64,000 nt of DNA, taken from contig JAIUNI010000014.1 in the NCBI GenBank assembly GCA_020161935.1, forward strand, positions 62,001 to 126,000, in the 5' to 3' direction. The position numbers were made by a program, and so were the translations under genes. The notes under the pieces are model-generated. The model ran no database searches. It worked only from the letters and a program-made list of their open reading frames with translations, and had not been told where the DNA came from. Origin of the DNA: Chloroflexota bacterium (GTDB taxonomy: Bacteria; Chloroflexota; Anaerolineae; Aggregatilineales; Phototrophicaceae). How positions within the stretch are numbered: position 1 is the first letter of the stretch; each line of letters begins with the position of its first letter. Positions 1 through 10,600 of this stretch are shown piece by piece.

Positions 1-1724
1 AGTTGGTCGCCGTCTTGGTCGAGGGCGGTTTGCAAACAGGTAATCTGTTCTTCGCTCTGGGTGAGGGCGAACACGGTATCGTAGTAGGTTTTGACCTCAT
101 CAAACAAAATCGGGCCAACTTCGATCAGCTTATTGTTGCTGATGTCCAGCAGCACGCGCTGACCGATGGGCATGACGGTTGGTTCTTCACCGGCGAAGGT
201 GTAGTGGCAGTCGTTTTCCGCGCCGGTGAAGCAGGTGAGCGCCAGCTTTTCGGGGTCGTTGGGGATGGTGAGTTCGGCGGGAATTTGCTTGGCGGCGATG
301 CACAAGGTTTCGGCATCGAAGCGCACATCGGTATCCTGCTGCGGGATGATGCTCACCTTCCCCTGCGAGTAGTCGCCGGTGTTGGCATACATATCACCTG
401 CGGGGAACAACTGCCCGTTGATGACCTTATCCACCCGCGACACGGCATCAATTTGCATCAGGGTATCCTTCTGCAAATAGAAGTTCGACGGAATGATGGG
501 CGGCAGGCTGGGGTCATCCTGCCCTTGAATGAGCAAGTAGTTGATCTCCGGCGAGGTGTAGAGTTTGGCTGGCAGCACCGGATTGCTGGGCAAGTTCAGG
601 AAGTATTGGAAGCCGATCTGGTTAGCGGCCACGAGCGTCGGCGGTTGGGTGGCCGTTCCGGTTGCGGTGGGCGAGGGCGTGGGGGTGACGGTCGGCGTGG
701 GCGTGGCGGTGGCGGAAAGCTGCAAGACCACCTGCACAATCGCGGTTTGGGTCGCGCCGACCTGTACGCGCTCGTTCTCGCCGCTGATGATACGGATACC
801 CGCCAAAATCAGGATAATCATGACGACGGTGAAGGTCAGCCCTAAGCCGGTCTTTTGCTGGCGGCTGAGTCCCGCGCCGACACGCACCATCCGGCGGCTG
901 CGGGATGGCACGAACAGCATCGAAATGGAGGTGTTATCTTCCGGTCGGCGGGCGGCGGCGTACTTCATCAACGCGCGGCCAGCACGTTCGACATCATCAT
1001 CCATCGCGTGTAATAACAGTTCGTTCTGGTGCAGGTAGGGCTGGCGATCCTGCGGGTTGAGGCCGAATAAGCCGTCCGAGGCGGCGAGAACCGTGTCGCC
1101 TTCCTTCAGCAGCAGACCGGCTTGCCCGATGCGGAAGGCGCGGCTGGTATTGACGAACGACCGCCCACGCTCGGCATAAAAGCCAATATCAACCTGTACG
1201 TCCGCATCCACGCCGATCATACGGGTGGAGTAGTCGCCGTTCTTCATCTTGGCGGCTTCTTCAACCGACATTTGCCCCGCGTAGACGTATTCATTCGCGA
1301 GGGTGTGGTCGATGTTCAGGCGGACGATCTGGCCTTCGCGCAGCAGGTAGATGCGGCTGTTGCCCACGCTGGCGACGAACATGCGCCCGTACTCGCCATC
1401 GTCGAGGTTGACGGCGACCACGGCGGCGGTGGCCGTCCCTTTACCGCGCAGTTCGCTAAAGACGATCTTGTTGGCACGCTCGACCGAATGCACCAATATT
1501 TTTGGCACATCGGTTTCCGGGCTGAGTTCGATGTACTCCATGATGGTGCGGGTCGTCAAACGGGCTGCTCGTTCACCGGCCTCGCTGCCACCCGCGCCGT
1601 CGCACACGATCAGCACTTGCAGGTTCAGGCCGCTGGCGGTTTTGATGACCCCATCAGCCGAGTAATCCTCAAGGTATTCGCGTGTCGCTATATCCCGGTC
1701 TGAAAATGCTGTAAGCTGCACCAA
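1..1724 (-). CDS. PP2C-family Ser/Thr phosphatase with membrane anchor (3' end cut off)
   Basis: Seen: a minus-strand frame open to the left edge, about 574 codons. PP2C signatures occur in order: REYLED (15-20), DGAGG (42-46, metal-binding Asp), GTATAA (96-101), VGNSR (120-124, with Asn where many members have Asp), SDGLFG (216-221) and EDNTS (262-266). One transmembrane helix (about 292-311) follows, then a Thr/Pro linker and an outer domain I do not recognise. The family removes phosphate from Ser/Thr with two metal ions. The phosphatase would face the cytoplasm. It is the last gene of the minus-strand block holding a kinase and FHA proteins, so it probably reverses that kinase's phosphorylation, like PppA in type VI secretion (inference). 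Start is uncertain: TTG at 1724 or GTG at 1721; there is no in-frame ATG after the upstream stop. Confidence 0.88.
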   Translation of the reverse strand, partial: MVQLTAFSDRDIATREYLEDYSADGVIKTASGLNLQVLIVCDGAGGSEAGERAARLTTRTIMEYIELSPETDVPKILVHSVERANKIVFSELRGKGTATAAVVAVNLDDGEYGRMFVASVGNSRIYLLREGQIVRLNIDHTLANEYVYAGQMSVEEAAKMKNGDYSTRMIGVDADVQVDIGFYAERGRSFVNTSRAFRIGQAGLLLKEGDTVLAASDGLFGLNPQDRQPYLHQNELLLHAMDDDVERAGRALMKYAAARRPEDNTSISMLFVPSRSRRMVRVGAGLSRQQKTGLGLTFTVVMIILILAGIRIISGENERVQVGATQTAIVQVVLQLSATATPTPTVTPTPSPTATGTATQPPTLVAANQIGFQYFLNLPSNPVLPAKLYTSPEINYLLIQGQDDPSLPPIIPSNFYLQKDTLMQIDAVSRVDKVINGQLFPAGDMYANTGDYSQGKVSIIPQQDTDVRFDAETLCIAAKQIPAELTIPNDPEKLALTCFTGAENDCHYTFAGEEPTVMPIGQRVLLDISNNKLIEVGPILFDEVKTYYDTVFALTQSEEQITCLQTALDQDGDQ

Positions 1725-2023
1725 TTCAATTTGCCAATCTTCGATAAAACAATCTGTAGAGCATATTAATTTTGAAACTCGGTCGTGTTACATTCAGCGT
1801 GAGCGTTTATTGGCACGGACAGCATGTATGCTGTCCCTACAAATATCTGGTTGTGTGTAGGGACGCAATACAGCGCGTCCGTTTCCAAATTCCCCCATAC
1901 GCGCCATCACAAAAAAGGTTACTCAATCGGTATATTAATTTTTTTATTTATGTCATCACTTTAACGATACACCCAAAGTCTTTAGCCGAGACGTTACAAT
2001 CCTGTCGTTTTGGAAGGAAGTTG
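1725..2023. repeat. Intergenic gap with two GTAG-headed hairpins
   Basis: No gene. Two palindromic units are visible: GGACAGCATGTATGCTGTCC (about 1817-1836, reading into GTAG on the minus strand) and a GTAG-headed unit of the form GGACGCAATACAGCGCGTCC at about 1858-1881. They belong to a hairpin family scattered through most gaps of this window. The rest is AT-rich and holds nothing I recognise. Confidence 0.6.
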
Positions 2024-4108
2024 TTAAATCGGGCTGTAGTCATCACCGACCTTGCCTTCGTCCTCACCTGCAAACTTGATGCCAAACACCGAGCGCAGTT
2101 CCAACTCGTCGCTGGCTTGCGCGGTTTTGGTCGCCACACTGGAATGATGGGTGTAACTGGTTTTGCGATCATGGAGTTTAACCACTGTTTTCGCATCCCA
2201 CAATTCCATGCTGATATTCATGGTTAGGTTGACTTCCGAACCCAGCGGCACGGGAATATCCCGGTTCTTGGGCAGCCGTTCGCCGTTGACGAAGGTACCG
2301 TTCTTGCCGCCGAGGTCGCGGATGAAGAAGGTCTTTTTCCGCAGCATGATCGTGCAGTGGCGCGGGCTGATGAACGGCTGGTTGATCACATAGTTGCACG
2401 ACGGGTCACGCCCGATGGTAAATTCCTCGGCGGTGATCGGGATTTCGGTGACTTCCAAGCCGTTGACCGTGACCAAGCGTCCCAGCAGGGTGGTTTCCTC
2501 CGGCGGTTCCGGTTCGGGGGTGGGGGCGGCTGGCATGGCAGCGACAGGGGCGGCGACCGGCATGGGCGCGACTGGCTGCTGCGCGGCGAGCTGCGCCATG
2601 CGGGCGTAATGGCTGCGCTGGCGGTTGGCGCGTGCCAGCATCAGCAGCAGGAACACGACGACAACGATCAGCGCCAGCACGAAGGCTGCCAGCACCGAGA
2701 ACAGCAAGTTATCCACCACGCTGCCACTACCCAGCATACTACCGTCGCTGCTGGCCTCGGCGGTCGGCGCGACCGTCACGGTTGGGATGGGCGCGGGGGG
2801 TAGGGCGGCGACCGTCAGCCGCGCGGTTTGGCTGTCGCTGCCGCTGAGTCCAAGCTGATCCTCGGCGGTGACGGTCAGGTTGATCTGGTTGACGGTTTCC
2901 GGCGTGGTGTAATCATCGAATGTCCACGGGATGCTGTAGTTCCCGCTGCCATCGGGGGCAGGGGCGTTGATGACGCGCGGCGGGCGGCTGCGTCCGTTGG
3001 CATCAGTGGCTTGCAGTTCCAGCGACTTGATGCCGCGCCGGACACCATCCGGGAAGGTAATCGAGACGGTGACGAAGCGCTCGGTCATGTCGAACACGAT
3101 GCGATTGCCGCTGTAGGTTGGCATTCGGATGAGATCGGGCGCGGCGGAGATGATTTCGACCTGCGGCGGCGCGAACACTGGCTCATATTGGAATTGTTCG
3201 CTGGCCTGTGTGCTGTCCGGCAGGGTAACGGTCAGCGTCACCGTGCGTTCGGGGTCGAGGTTCTGGCTGCCACTCTGGTAGCGCAGGGTGTACACACGGC
3301 GGCTGTTCGCCAGCGCGTCGAACATCACCTTGAGCGAGTTGATGGCGGTCGGGATGCCATCCAAGCCCACGCCGCTGCCATTCTCGTTGTTGGCGAATAA
3401 GCCCCCGCCGAAGGTTGCGAGGGTGCGATGTTCGGCCACAGCTTGCGGGCGGTAGCGGTGTACCAGCACCACGTTAAAGGGGATCTGCTGCCCGGCGAAG
3501 ATGCTGGAGGCGTTGGTTTCCTGCGGGTCGTTGAGGAACGAGCCGACGTACAATACCTGCCGTGCGGTTTCTTCATCCGCCGCTTGCAGCATCGCCAGCG
3601 CGGCGCGGAGGGTTGGCGTAATCGAGTAAACATTCGGCGAGCGTTTGAGGCTGTCCACGAGTTCGAGGGCGGCGGCTTGGTCAGCGGCGACCGCGACCTG
3701 CGCCTGATTGGCTTCCGGCCCCAGCACGTAGAAGGTGACGTTATCGCCTGCTTGATAGTAGTCGTTGAAGTAGGCGCGAAGGGTGTTCTGGATCAGGTCA
3801 ACATCGCTGCCGTTGCTCAGGTTAACGATGACCGCCAATGTCAGCGCACGGTCGTCGCGGCTGGTCAGCGTCAGGTTGTCCGCCGGTTCGCTCAGTTTGA
3901 TGCTGCTCGCCGTGAGTTCCGCTGGAGCCAGCCCCGATTGGTCGCTGACGCTGAAATCGAGTTCGACCTGTCCATCCTCCACGCGCGGCGCACCCTGCGT
4001 CACGATTTGGGCAACCGGCGCGGCAGCCGTCTCCTGCGCCGCCACCCACGAGGCGGGTAGGGCGAGGAGGAGGAAAAGGGCGATGATGAGGCGGAAACGA
4101 ACGATCAA
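2024..4108 (-). CDS. Membrane protein with VWA-like outer domain and cytoplasmic FHA domain
   Basis: 694 residues. Signal peptide (1-24, ending WVAA-Q), then a VWA-like outer domain (about 88-290). The metal site is poor (NLSNG where DxSxS would be expected), so it may not bind metal. A beta-rich stretch (310-435) follows, then one membrane helix (468-492), a Pro/Ala linker and a cytoplasmic FHA domain (about 540-640) with the phosphothreonine-pocket residues G566-R567, S581..H584 and N603. FHA domains bind phosphothreonine, so this protein can link an outer-face event to the kinase encoded upstream. It lies between the kinase gene and the PP2C gene on the same strand, which suggests one signalling unit. 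A Fha1-like scaffold role is inference; the sequence does not show what it binds outside. Confidence 0.88.
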   Translation of the reverse strand: MIVRFRLIIALFLLLALPASWVAAQETAAAPVAQIVTQGAPRVEDGQVELDFSVSDQSGLAPAELTASSIKLSEPADNLTLTSRDDRALTLAVIVNLSNGSDVDLIQNTLRAYFNDYYQAGDNVTFYVLGPEANQAQVAVAADQAAALELVDSLKRSPNVYSITPTLRAALAMLQAADEETARQVLYVGSFLNDPQETNASSIFAGQQIPFNVVLVHRYRPQAVAEHRTLATFGGGLFANNENGSGVGLDGIPTAINSLKVMFDALANSRRVYTLRYQSGSQNLDPERTVTLTVTLPDSTQASEQFQYEPVFAPPQVEIISAAPDLIRMPTYSGNRIVFDMTERFVTVSITFPDGVRRGIKSLELQATDANGRSRPPRVINAPAPDGSGNYSIPWTFDDYTTPETVNQINLTVTAEDQLGLSGSDSQTARLTVAALPPAPIPTVTVAPTAEASSDGSMLGSGSVVDNLLFSVLAAFVLALIVVVVFLLLMLARANRQRSHYARMAQLAAQQPVAPMPVAAPVAAMPAAPTPEPEPPEETTLLGRLVTVNGLEVTEIPITAEEFTIGRDPSCNYVINQPFISPRHCTIMLRKKTFFIRDLGGKNGTFVNGERLPKNRDIPVPLGSEVNLTMNISMELWDAKTVVKLHDRKTSYTHHSSVATKTAQASDELELRSVFGIKFAGEDEGKVGDDYSPI

Positions 4109-4231
4109 CTTAGCATCCCATTATTCAGACAATACATCACGTTTAACATCAAAACATTTTGGCGGTTTGCGCCGCATGAGGCTAAAGCCGTCATGCTAAC
4201 CACCGGACAAGTCCACTAAAGGGACTTCAAT
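4109..4231. repeat. Copy of the MITE-like element B reaching into a stop codon
   Basis: From about 4158 the gap holds one copy of repeat family B: an inverted repeat around GGCTAAAGCC (GCATGA..TCATGC arms) followed by a hairpin of the form AAGTCC..GGACTT. The same block recurs at 11044, 30961, 31100 and, reversed, near 31800 and 38330-38520. Here its end (GGGACTTCAA) supplies the TGA stop of the small membrane protein, so the element has inserted at, or replaced, the 3' end of that gene. Confidence 0.7.
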
Positions 4232-4481
4232 TCGTAAGACTTTTTCCATTACGAGTAGCTCGTCGTTCAAGAAACAAGAACAGCAGAAATAAAGGAATAC
4301 CTGTGATTAGGACAATAATTCCTAATGCTATTGGATCACTAAGAATGTCATATTGATAACCAGCAACATTATCAACGCTTGTCGAGAAAGTTATAAAAGT
4401 GCCAGCAACCGTATAGAGGAGAGCTAGTAACCCTAAAATGGTATAGATACGTTTCTGTGTTTTAGGTTCACTCATTCGCAT
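4227..4481 (-). CDS. Small two-helix membrane protein, unknown function
   Basis: 84 residues. Two hydrophobic helices are visible, about 12-34 (IYTILGLLALLYTVAG) and 49-70 (IALGIIVLITGIPLFLLFLFL), followed by a basic C-terminus (ERRATRNGKS). This predicts a small inner-membrane protein. I recognise no family. An alternative start is the second Met (4475). It sits between the kinase/FHA giant and the VWA/FHA protein on the same strand, so it may be co-transcribed with the signalling genes, but nothing shows a shared role. Its last codons come from repeat family B, so its natural C-terminus may have been changed. Confidence 0.6.
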   Translation of the reverse strand: MRMSEPKTQKRIYTILGLLALLYTVAGTFITFSTSVDNVAGYQYDILSDPIALGIIVLITGIPLFLLFLFLERRATRNGKSLTN

Positions 4482-4625
4482 TTATTCCACTAGCTCTTGT
4501 TCTCTAAACCTTCTTGGCGTTCTCTGCATTCCTTGGCGCTCTTGGCGATTCGTATTTCTCTCTGCGTCTCTGCGGTTCAATTTGTCTTTTTCTCTGTGTT
4601 CTTTGTGCCTTTGTGGTAAACGCAT
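4482..4625. repeat. 'CTCTGCGTCTCTGCGG / TTGGCG' intergenic repeat
   Basis: The gap is made of strings of the type CTTGGCGCTCTTGGCGATTC and CTCTGCGTCTCTGCGGTTC. This degenerate repeat also fills the gaps at 11130-11215, 12290-12365, 32230-32640, 45880-46070, 47400-47720, 48890-48965 and 50990-51110. Confidence 0.65.
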
Positions 4626-7600
4626 TTACTGCATCTGCCGACGCAGCGACACAAAGCTGTCGAATGAGGCGCGCGCTGAAACATTTTGTGCGCCATCGAC
4701 CATCAGCAAGCTGTAGGCCGCCATCTCCACGCCGCTGCCGACGCTGCTGGGGTTGGCGAAGTTCAAATTCCACAGGAACATATTCTCCACGAAGCCCAGC
4801 GCCTGCCCGATCTGGAAGGCTTTTACGGTGTACTCGGCTTGATGGGCGGTGTTGTTGTAGGCCATCCATGTTTCCGGCGGCGCACCGCTGAAGCCGTCCC
4901 ACGTCCCCCAACCGAACTCGGTCGCCCACATTTTTGCCGCACCGTGCCGGTAGGACAGCATAATCTGGCGATAATCGGCCAGCGTGTCGAGGAAGAAGAA
5001 CTGCGGCTTGTCGTCCCAACCTTGCCCATCAATCTTGTTACAGCAGCGCACATCCGGCGGGTTGCCCCAGCCGAAGGGATGCACCCCAATACGCACGTCA
5101 TAGTTGGCGAGGCCGCCCCGGTACATCTGGCGCAGGTATTCGCGGTCGTTGACGCTCACGGCTGTGTCATCCGCCGGAGCCAAGCCCGCGCTGATGACGA
5201 TGATTGAGGCCGAGTAGCTGCGGATGGCGACGTAAGCCGGTTTGAACAGCGCCATATAGCCCTCGCCGTTGAAGGGCAGCGTCCCCTGCCATTCGCGCAT
5301 CAGGTTCGGCTCGTTCCACACCTCAATCGCGCTGACGTTCGGGCCAATTTGCGCCAGCAGCAGACTGATGAACCGCGCCAGTTCGGCAGGGTCGTCCGGC
5401 GGGCCATCCTCGCTGCGGGACGTTCGCGCCCATTCCGGCGCTTTGGCGATGCTCAGGAGGACGCGGTAGCCGCTGGCACGGGCTTCGTTGACGTGCGCTT
5501 GCAGCTTGGCGAACTCGCCGCCCAACTGCCCGCGTGAGGGTTCGAGCGCCTTCCAACTGGCTTGCAGCTTCACCCAGCCCATGTTGAGCGACTTGGAAGC
5601 GGTCATCACATTGCGCCAGCCGGTGTCCTCGACGTTCCAATCGAGCTGGATGCCCATCTGGTCGGTCTTGAGGGCGGCCACCATCGGCGGCGGGTCGCTG
5701 ATGACAATCGGGGCGACGTTCATGCCGGCTGGCGTACCCCCCGCGCCGCCACCATCAGCCGGGGCGAGGTAGTAGGCATCCTTTTCACCTTCCGCCGTCC
5801 AACCTTTGAGGCCGTTCCAGTCGATTTCCCACCAGCGAATCTGGTCATCGGGGTCGCAGACTGGCCCACCAATGACGAAGAAGCGCGTGGTCGGCGGCAT
5901 GTAGCCGATGATCTCGTTACTCTTGCCGGGGCCGGAGCGCACACGGTTCGCCACGCCGCCTTCGGTCACAATCCCGGCGATGCCCACGCTGATCTGCGAG
6001 GGGGTCGGGGAGCCGGGGCAAACGTCACCGCTGGTTCCCGGTATGGTCGGGATGGGCAGCGGCGTGGGTGTCGCACGTTGCAGCGGGTAGGGGTCGGTGT
6101 TATCCGGTTCACCGTCGCCATCGGTATCGCGGTTCAGCGGGTCGGTGCCGAGTTTGATTTCCTGCCCGTCAATCAGGCTGTCGCCATCGGTATCACGGTT
6201 GAGCGGGTTGGTGCGCCACACCTGCACTTCCTCGCCGTCCACGAGGCCGTCGCCATCGGTATCGGGCAGGTTGGGGTCGGTGCCAATCGCTGTCTCGCGA
6301 ATGTTCGATAGGCCATCACCATCGGTATCCGCCTCGACCATCGCGGTCGCGGTCGCGCTGGTGAAGGTCGATGCGGCGACAACCGTAGCCGTCGCGTTTG
6401 TGCTGTAGTTCGTAGCGGCGGTGATCAGGCCGATTGCCGTGGCGACGATACACAGTAAAAGCAGCAGCACCATACAGCCGATCATCAGGCCGGTGATCCG
6501 CGCCGGAACGATCACCTCGCCGTTCTGGGTTTGAGGCAGGGTTTGTTCCTGCGGCACGGCGCTCACCGTGATCTCAAAAGGGTAGGTTTCCGGCCTGCCG
6601 AACCACGGTCGGCGCTTTGGCACCGGGCGCAGCGTAATGCGTTCGCTTTGCCCCGGCGCGAGGGTGTACTGCTTGCCTTCCATCTCGAAGCGCACGGCCT
6701 GTTCACGGTCACGGGCTTGAATGGTGTAGGTGGCAAAGGTATTGCCGGTGTTGTTAATCAGTAGTTCGGTGCGGCGGCCACCGCGCAGGCGCTCCGGCTC
6801 AAGATCGCTGATGAAGTTGTAGAACGGCTGGACTTCCAGCGCCCCCTGTACCCCCGGCGAGGTGATGCCCTGCGCCCGTGCCGTCACCCGCACTTCGAAG
6901 GCATGAGCGCCCGCGCTGCTGGTGGTGTTCAGCGGCGGGTGGAACGTCACCGATGTTGTATCGCGTTTCGACGGCAGCAAATACACCGTGTCGGCGGGCT
7001 GCGTCACCCATGTGGGCGGCAAACCCACCACCTCGACGCGGAAGTGGTCAACGATGTCGCTGCGGTTGGTGATTTCGATGGGCAGCGTGGTGCTTGAACC
7101 CGGTACGACGTGTAACACCGTGCCGTTGACGCTCACACCGATTTTTTCCAGTTCGGCGGGCGGCGGTGGGGGCGGTGGCACCACGACCGCTACCGCACCC
7201 CCATCGGTGCTGAAGTCGCCGTCAACCGGCGCGGGGCGTGGGCGGCGGTAAACCCCGGCATCGGGATCAACGGCTTCCTCCAGCCGTATCCAGAAGTTAC
7301 CGATCCGCAGCGTTTCGCTTTTCTCCCAGATTTCGCCAATATTATGAATCAGCTTGTAGTTGCCGACGTATGTGCCGTTGTGCGAACCGAGGTCAAGCAG
7401 GCGGTAGGTGTTGTTCAGGCCGCGTTCCAACCGCAGGTGGCGGCGGGACACCTTATCGCTCGGCAGAACGATGTCCATTTCGGGGTCGCGCCCGATGGTG
7501 AACACATTCTTATCCAGCGGGATGACGCGCGTCGGGAAGTCGTCGCTGTAGATGACGAGGCGGTCAACGTCGGTGCGTTCACCCAGTTCCGGGTAGCGCG

Positions 7601-10600
7601 TCACCAGCGGCATGAAAGCTGATAGCGGCTTGGGCATCAGCACTGTTGCGAAGTTATCCACGACCGCGCTGGTGAAACGTGCCGCGCCCGCACCCGCCTC
7701 GTCGCTGATGGCAACGCCAGTCCGCTGGAGCGCACGGGAAAGGTCGCCCGCCGTCTGGTAGCGGTTGTTGGCGTTCTTTTCCAGCGCCCGCATGACGATC
7801 TTTTCGAGGTCGTCGGGGATTTCCTCGCGGAAGTCGGTCGGGGCTTGCAGCGGCTCTCGCGCGTGCATCCGCACCGCCTCGGCAATCGAGCGCGGCTGGT
7901 AGGGCGGCCTGCCGATCAGCATCTCATACAGCAGCACGCCGAGTTCATAAATATCGCTGCGGAGGTCAACCCGTTCGCCCAAACACTGCTCCGGCGACAT
8001 ATACGGGAAGTCGGTATCCGGCTTATCGGTGACGAAGATTTCGCCTGTCGCCGACTGCTGCGCCACCGTGAAATCGGTCAGCACTGGCTGGTAACGGACA
8101 ATCGGCCCGATGACCGCGCTGGTTTTCAGCACCACGCTTTCCGGCTTGAGGTCGCGGTGGATCATCCCCTGCTGGTGGGCGTAGTGCATCCCATCCGCCA
8201 ACTGCACCGTCAAGCTGACGACTTCCGATAGGTCAACCTGCTTATTCTGTTCGCGCAGGCGGTTCATGTACTGGCGTAAGCTGATGCCGGTGATGAGTTC
8301 CATCACCATGAACAGCTCGTTATCCACATTGTCGTACGACAGCACATGGACGATGTTCGGATGGTCAAGGCGGCTCAACATGCGCGACTCTTGCAAGAAG
8401 CGCTGCTTAAGCGCGTCCTGCGAGGCGAGGTTGGGGTGCATCACCTTGAGCGCGACCGCCCGTTCCAGCGGCAGTTCGGTCGCCTTATACACGCCGGTCA
8501 TGCTGTTCTGCCCGATGAAGCGGTCGATGCGGTAGTTTTTGATGCGCTTGCCGACGAGGCCGCGCGAGTCTTTTTGCTCCGGCCCCTGAAACACGTCGAG
8601 TTCACGGCTGCCGCGCTCGAACTTCATCCAATAGTGACCCATACGGACGATCTCATCCGGTTCCCACTGCACCTGCGTGTTGGGAACGAGCAGCGTATCG
8701 CCCACCCATGTGCCGTTGGTGGCGTTCAGATCGGTGATGTACAGGTTGCCGTCGGACTTGGCTTCAACCCGCGCGTGGCGGCGGGAAACGCGCTTGCCAT
8801 CCAGCACGATGTTCTGGTCATCGTCGCGTCCGATGTCGATGATCTCCGAGTCGATCTTGACCATCTGAATCGGGTGTTCTTCGCTGTAGAGGATCAGGCG
8901 GTCAGCCGTCCGCATCTCCATGCTGAGGGGCGGCGGCGAGAAGGCGGGCATCTCCGGCGGCAGCGGCTTGGGCATGACCACGGTAGCATAGGCATCAAGG
9001 TCGAACTCACTCGTTTCCAGCTTGCTCGGCAGGGGCAGCACGGCATCCGCCGGTAGTTCGCGCCGCGGTTCGTACTCCATCCAGTAGGTGCCGATGCGAA
9101 TAGTTTGTTCCGGTGTCAGGCGGATGGGTGAGTTGGTCGGAATGTGCTTGTCATTGATCGTGATGCCGTTGACCGACCCCAAATCGGTCAGGTAAAACGC
9201 GCCATCCTGCATCCGTTCGATGCGGGCGTGGCGGCGTGAAATCCCCAAACCTTCCAGTACGATGTCGCGGTTCTTTGCCCGCCCGATGCTCAGGTGATCT
9301 TTATCCAGCTTGACCGTCAGCGTCGGTTCATCTTCGCTGTAAAAGACGAGGCGGTCATAGGCCATCTGGTCAGCCGTGAGATACGGCGGCGTGTAGCGCG
9401 GCTTCTCTTTGGGCGGGAAGTCGAAACCCATCGTGACGATTTCATCATCGAAGATATGGGTATCGCGCGGCGGTGGGGGCAGGGCTGGCGCTGCATCACC
9501 TTCAGGGTTGGTGTCGAATGCCGCGTCATCAATACTCGGCGCGGCGGCTTGCACCACATCCGGTTTGAGCAGAAGCTGCATCCAGTAATCACCGAGGCGC
9601 ACCGTCACACCGGGGTTGAGGATAACGGGTGAATCGGGCGCGAGGCGTTCCGACCCCAACCACACACCGTTGGTCGAGTTCATGTCGGTGATGTAGTAGC
9701 GACCGTTCGGCTTGCGCTCGACCTGCACATGATTGCGCGAGGCCAGTGTTCCTTGCAGCACAACGGTGCGGTTGGGTGCGCGCCCGATGGTGATGACCGG
9801 TTTATCAAAGTTCGCGGTAAAGGTCGGCAGGTCGCGGTTGTAAAACACCAGCCGGTCGAACAGGATTGGCTCATCGTCATCCGCGCGGGGGATGTCCTCG
9901 TCAATCACCGTCGGCAGTTGGGTTGCCATCTGCGCCGTCGAAAGGTCGGTGGAGAAGGTATCCTCAAGGTTGGTGCTGGCGGCTGATTTGACGACCACCA
10001 CCTGCTGTACCGGCTTCCGCTCCACCGGCTTTTGCAGGGCAGCCAGCGCTTCCAGCAGTTCCCGCGCCGATTGGTAGCGCAGGTTCGGGTCTTTGGCGAG
10101 GCTCTTAACGATGATCTGTTCGAGTTCCGGCGGGAAGTTGGCCTGTACCGCCGAGGGCAGCGTCAGCGGTTCGCGGGCGTGCATCCGCGCGGCTTCGGCG
10201 ATGTTCTTCGGGTGGTAGGGCAGGCGACCGACCGCCAATTCATACAGCATGATACCCAGCGCGTAAATATCGCTGCGGTTGTCCACGTTCTCCGCGAGGC
10301 ACTGTTCCGGCGACATATACGGGTAGGTGCCAATGGGCTGCTGGTCGGTGATGGCGTTTTCGCCGCTGCTCGTCAGCTTGGCGAGGCCGAAGTCCGTCAC
10401 AATCGGGCGGTAGTTCAGCCGCTCGCCGTCGGGGTCGGGCTTGAGGATGACGTTATCCGGCTTCAAGTCGCGGTGGATCATCCCCTGACGGTGGGCATAA
10501 TCCACACCGTCCGCCAACTGCCGGATGATCTCAATCGCTTCCTGATAATCGACAAACTTGTTGTCTTCGTGCAGCCGCTTGACGTATTGGCGCAGGTTGC

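Noticed and set aside
3..845. Open plus-strand frame opposite the PP2C gene
   Set aside because: It is antisense to a clear PP2C reading with catalytic motifs; GC-rich third positions keep the opposite strand open.
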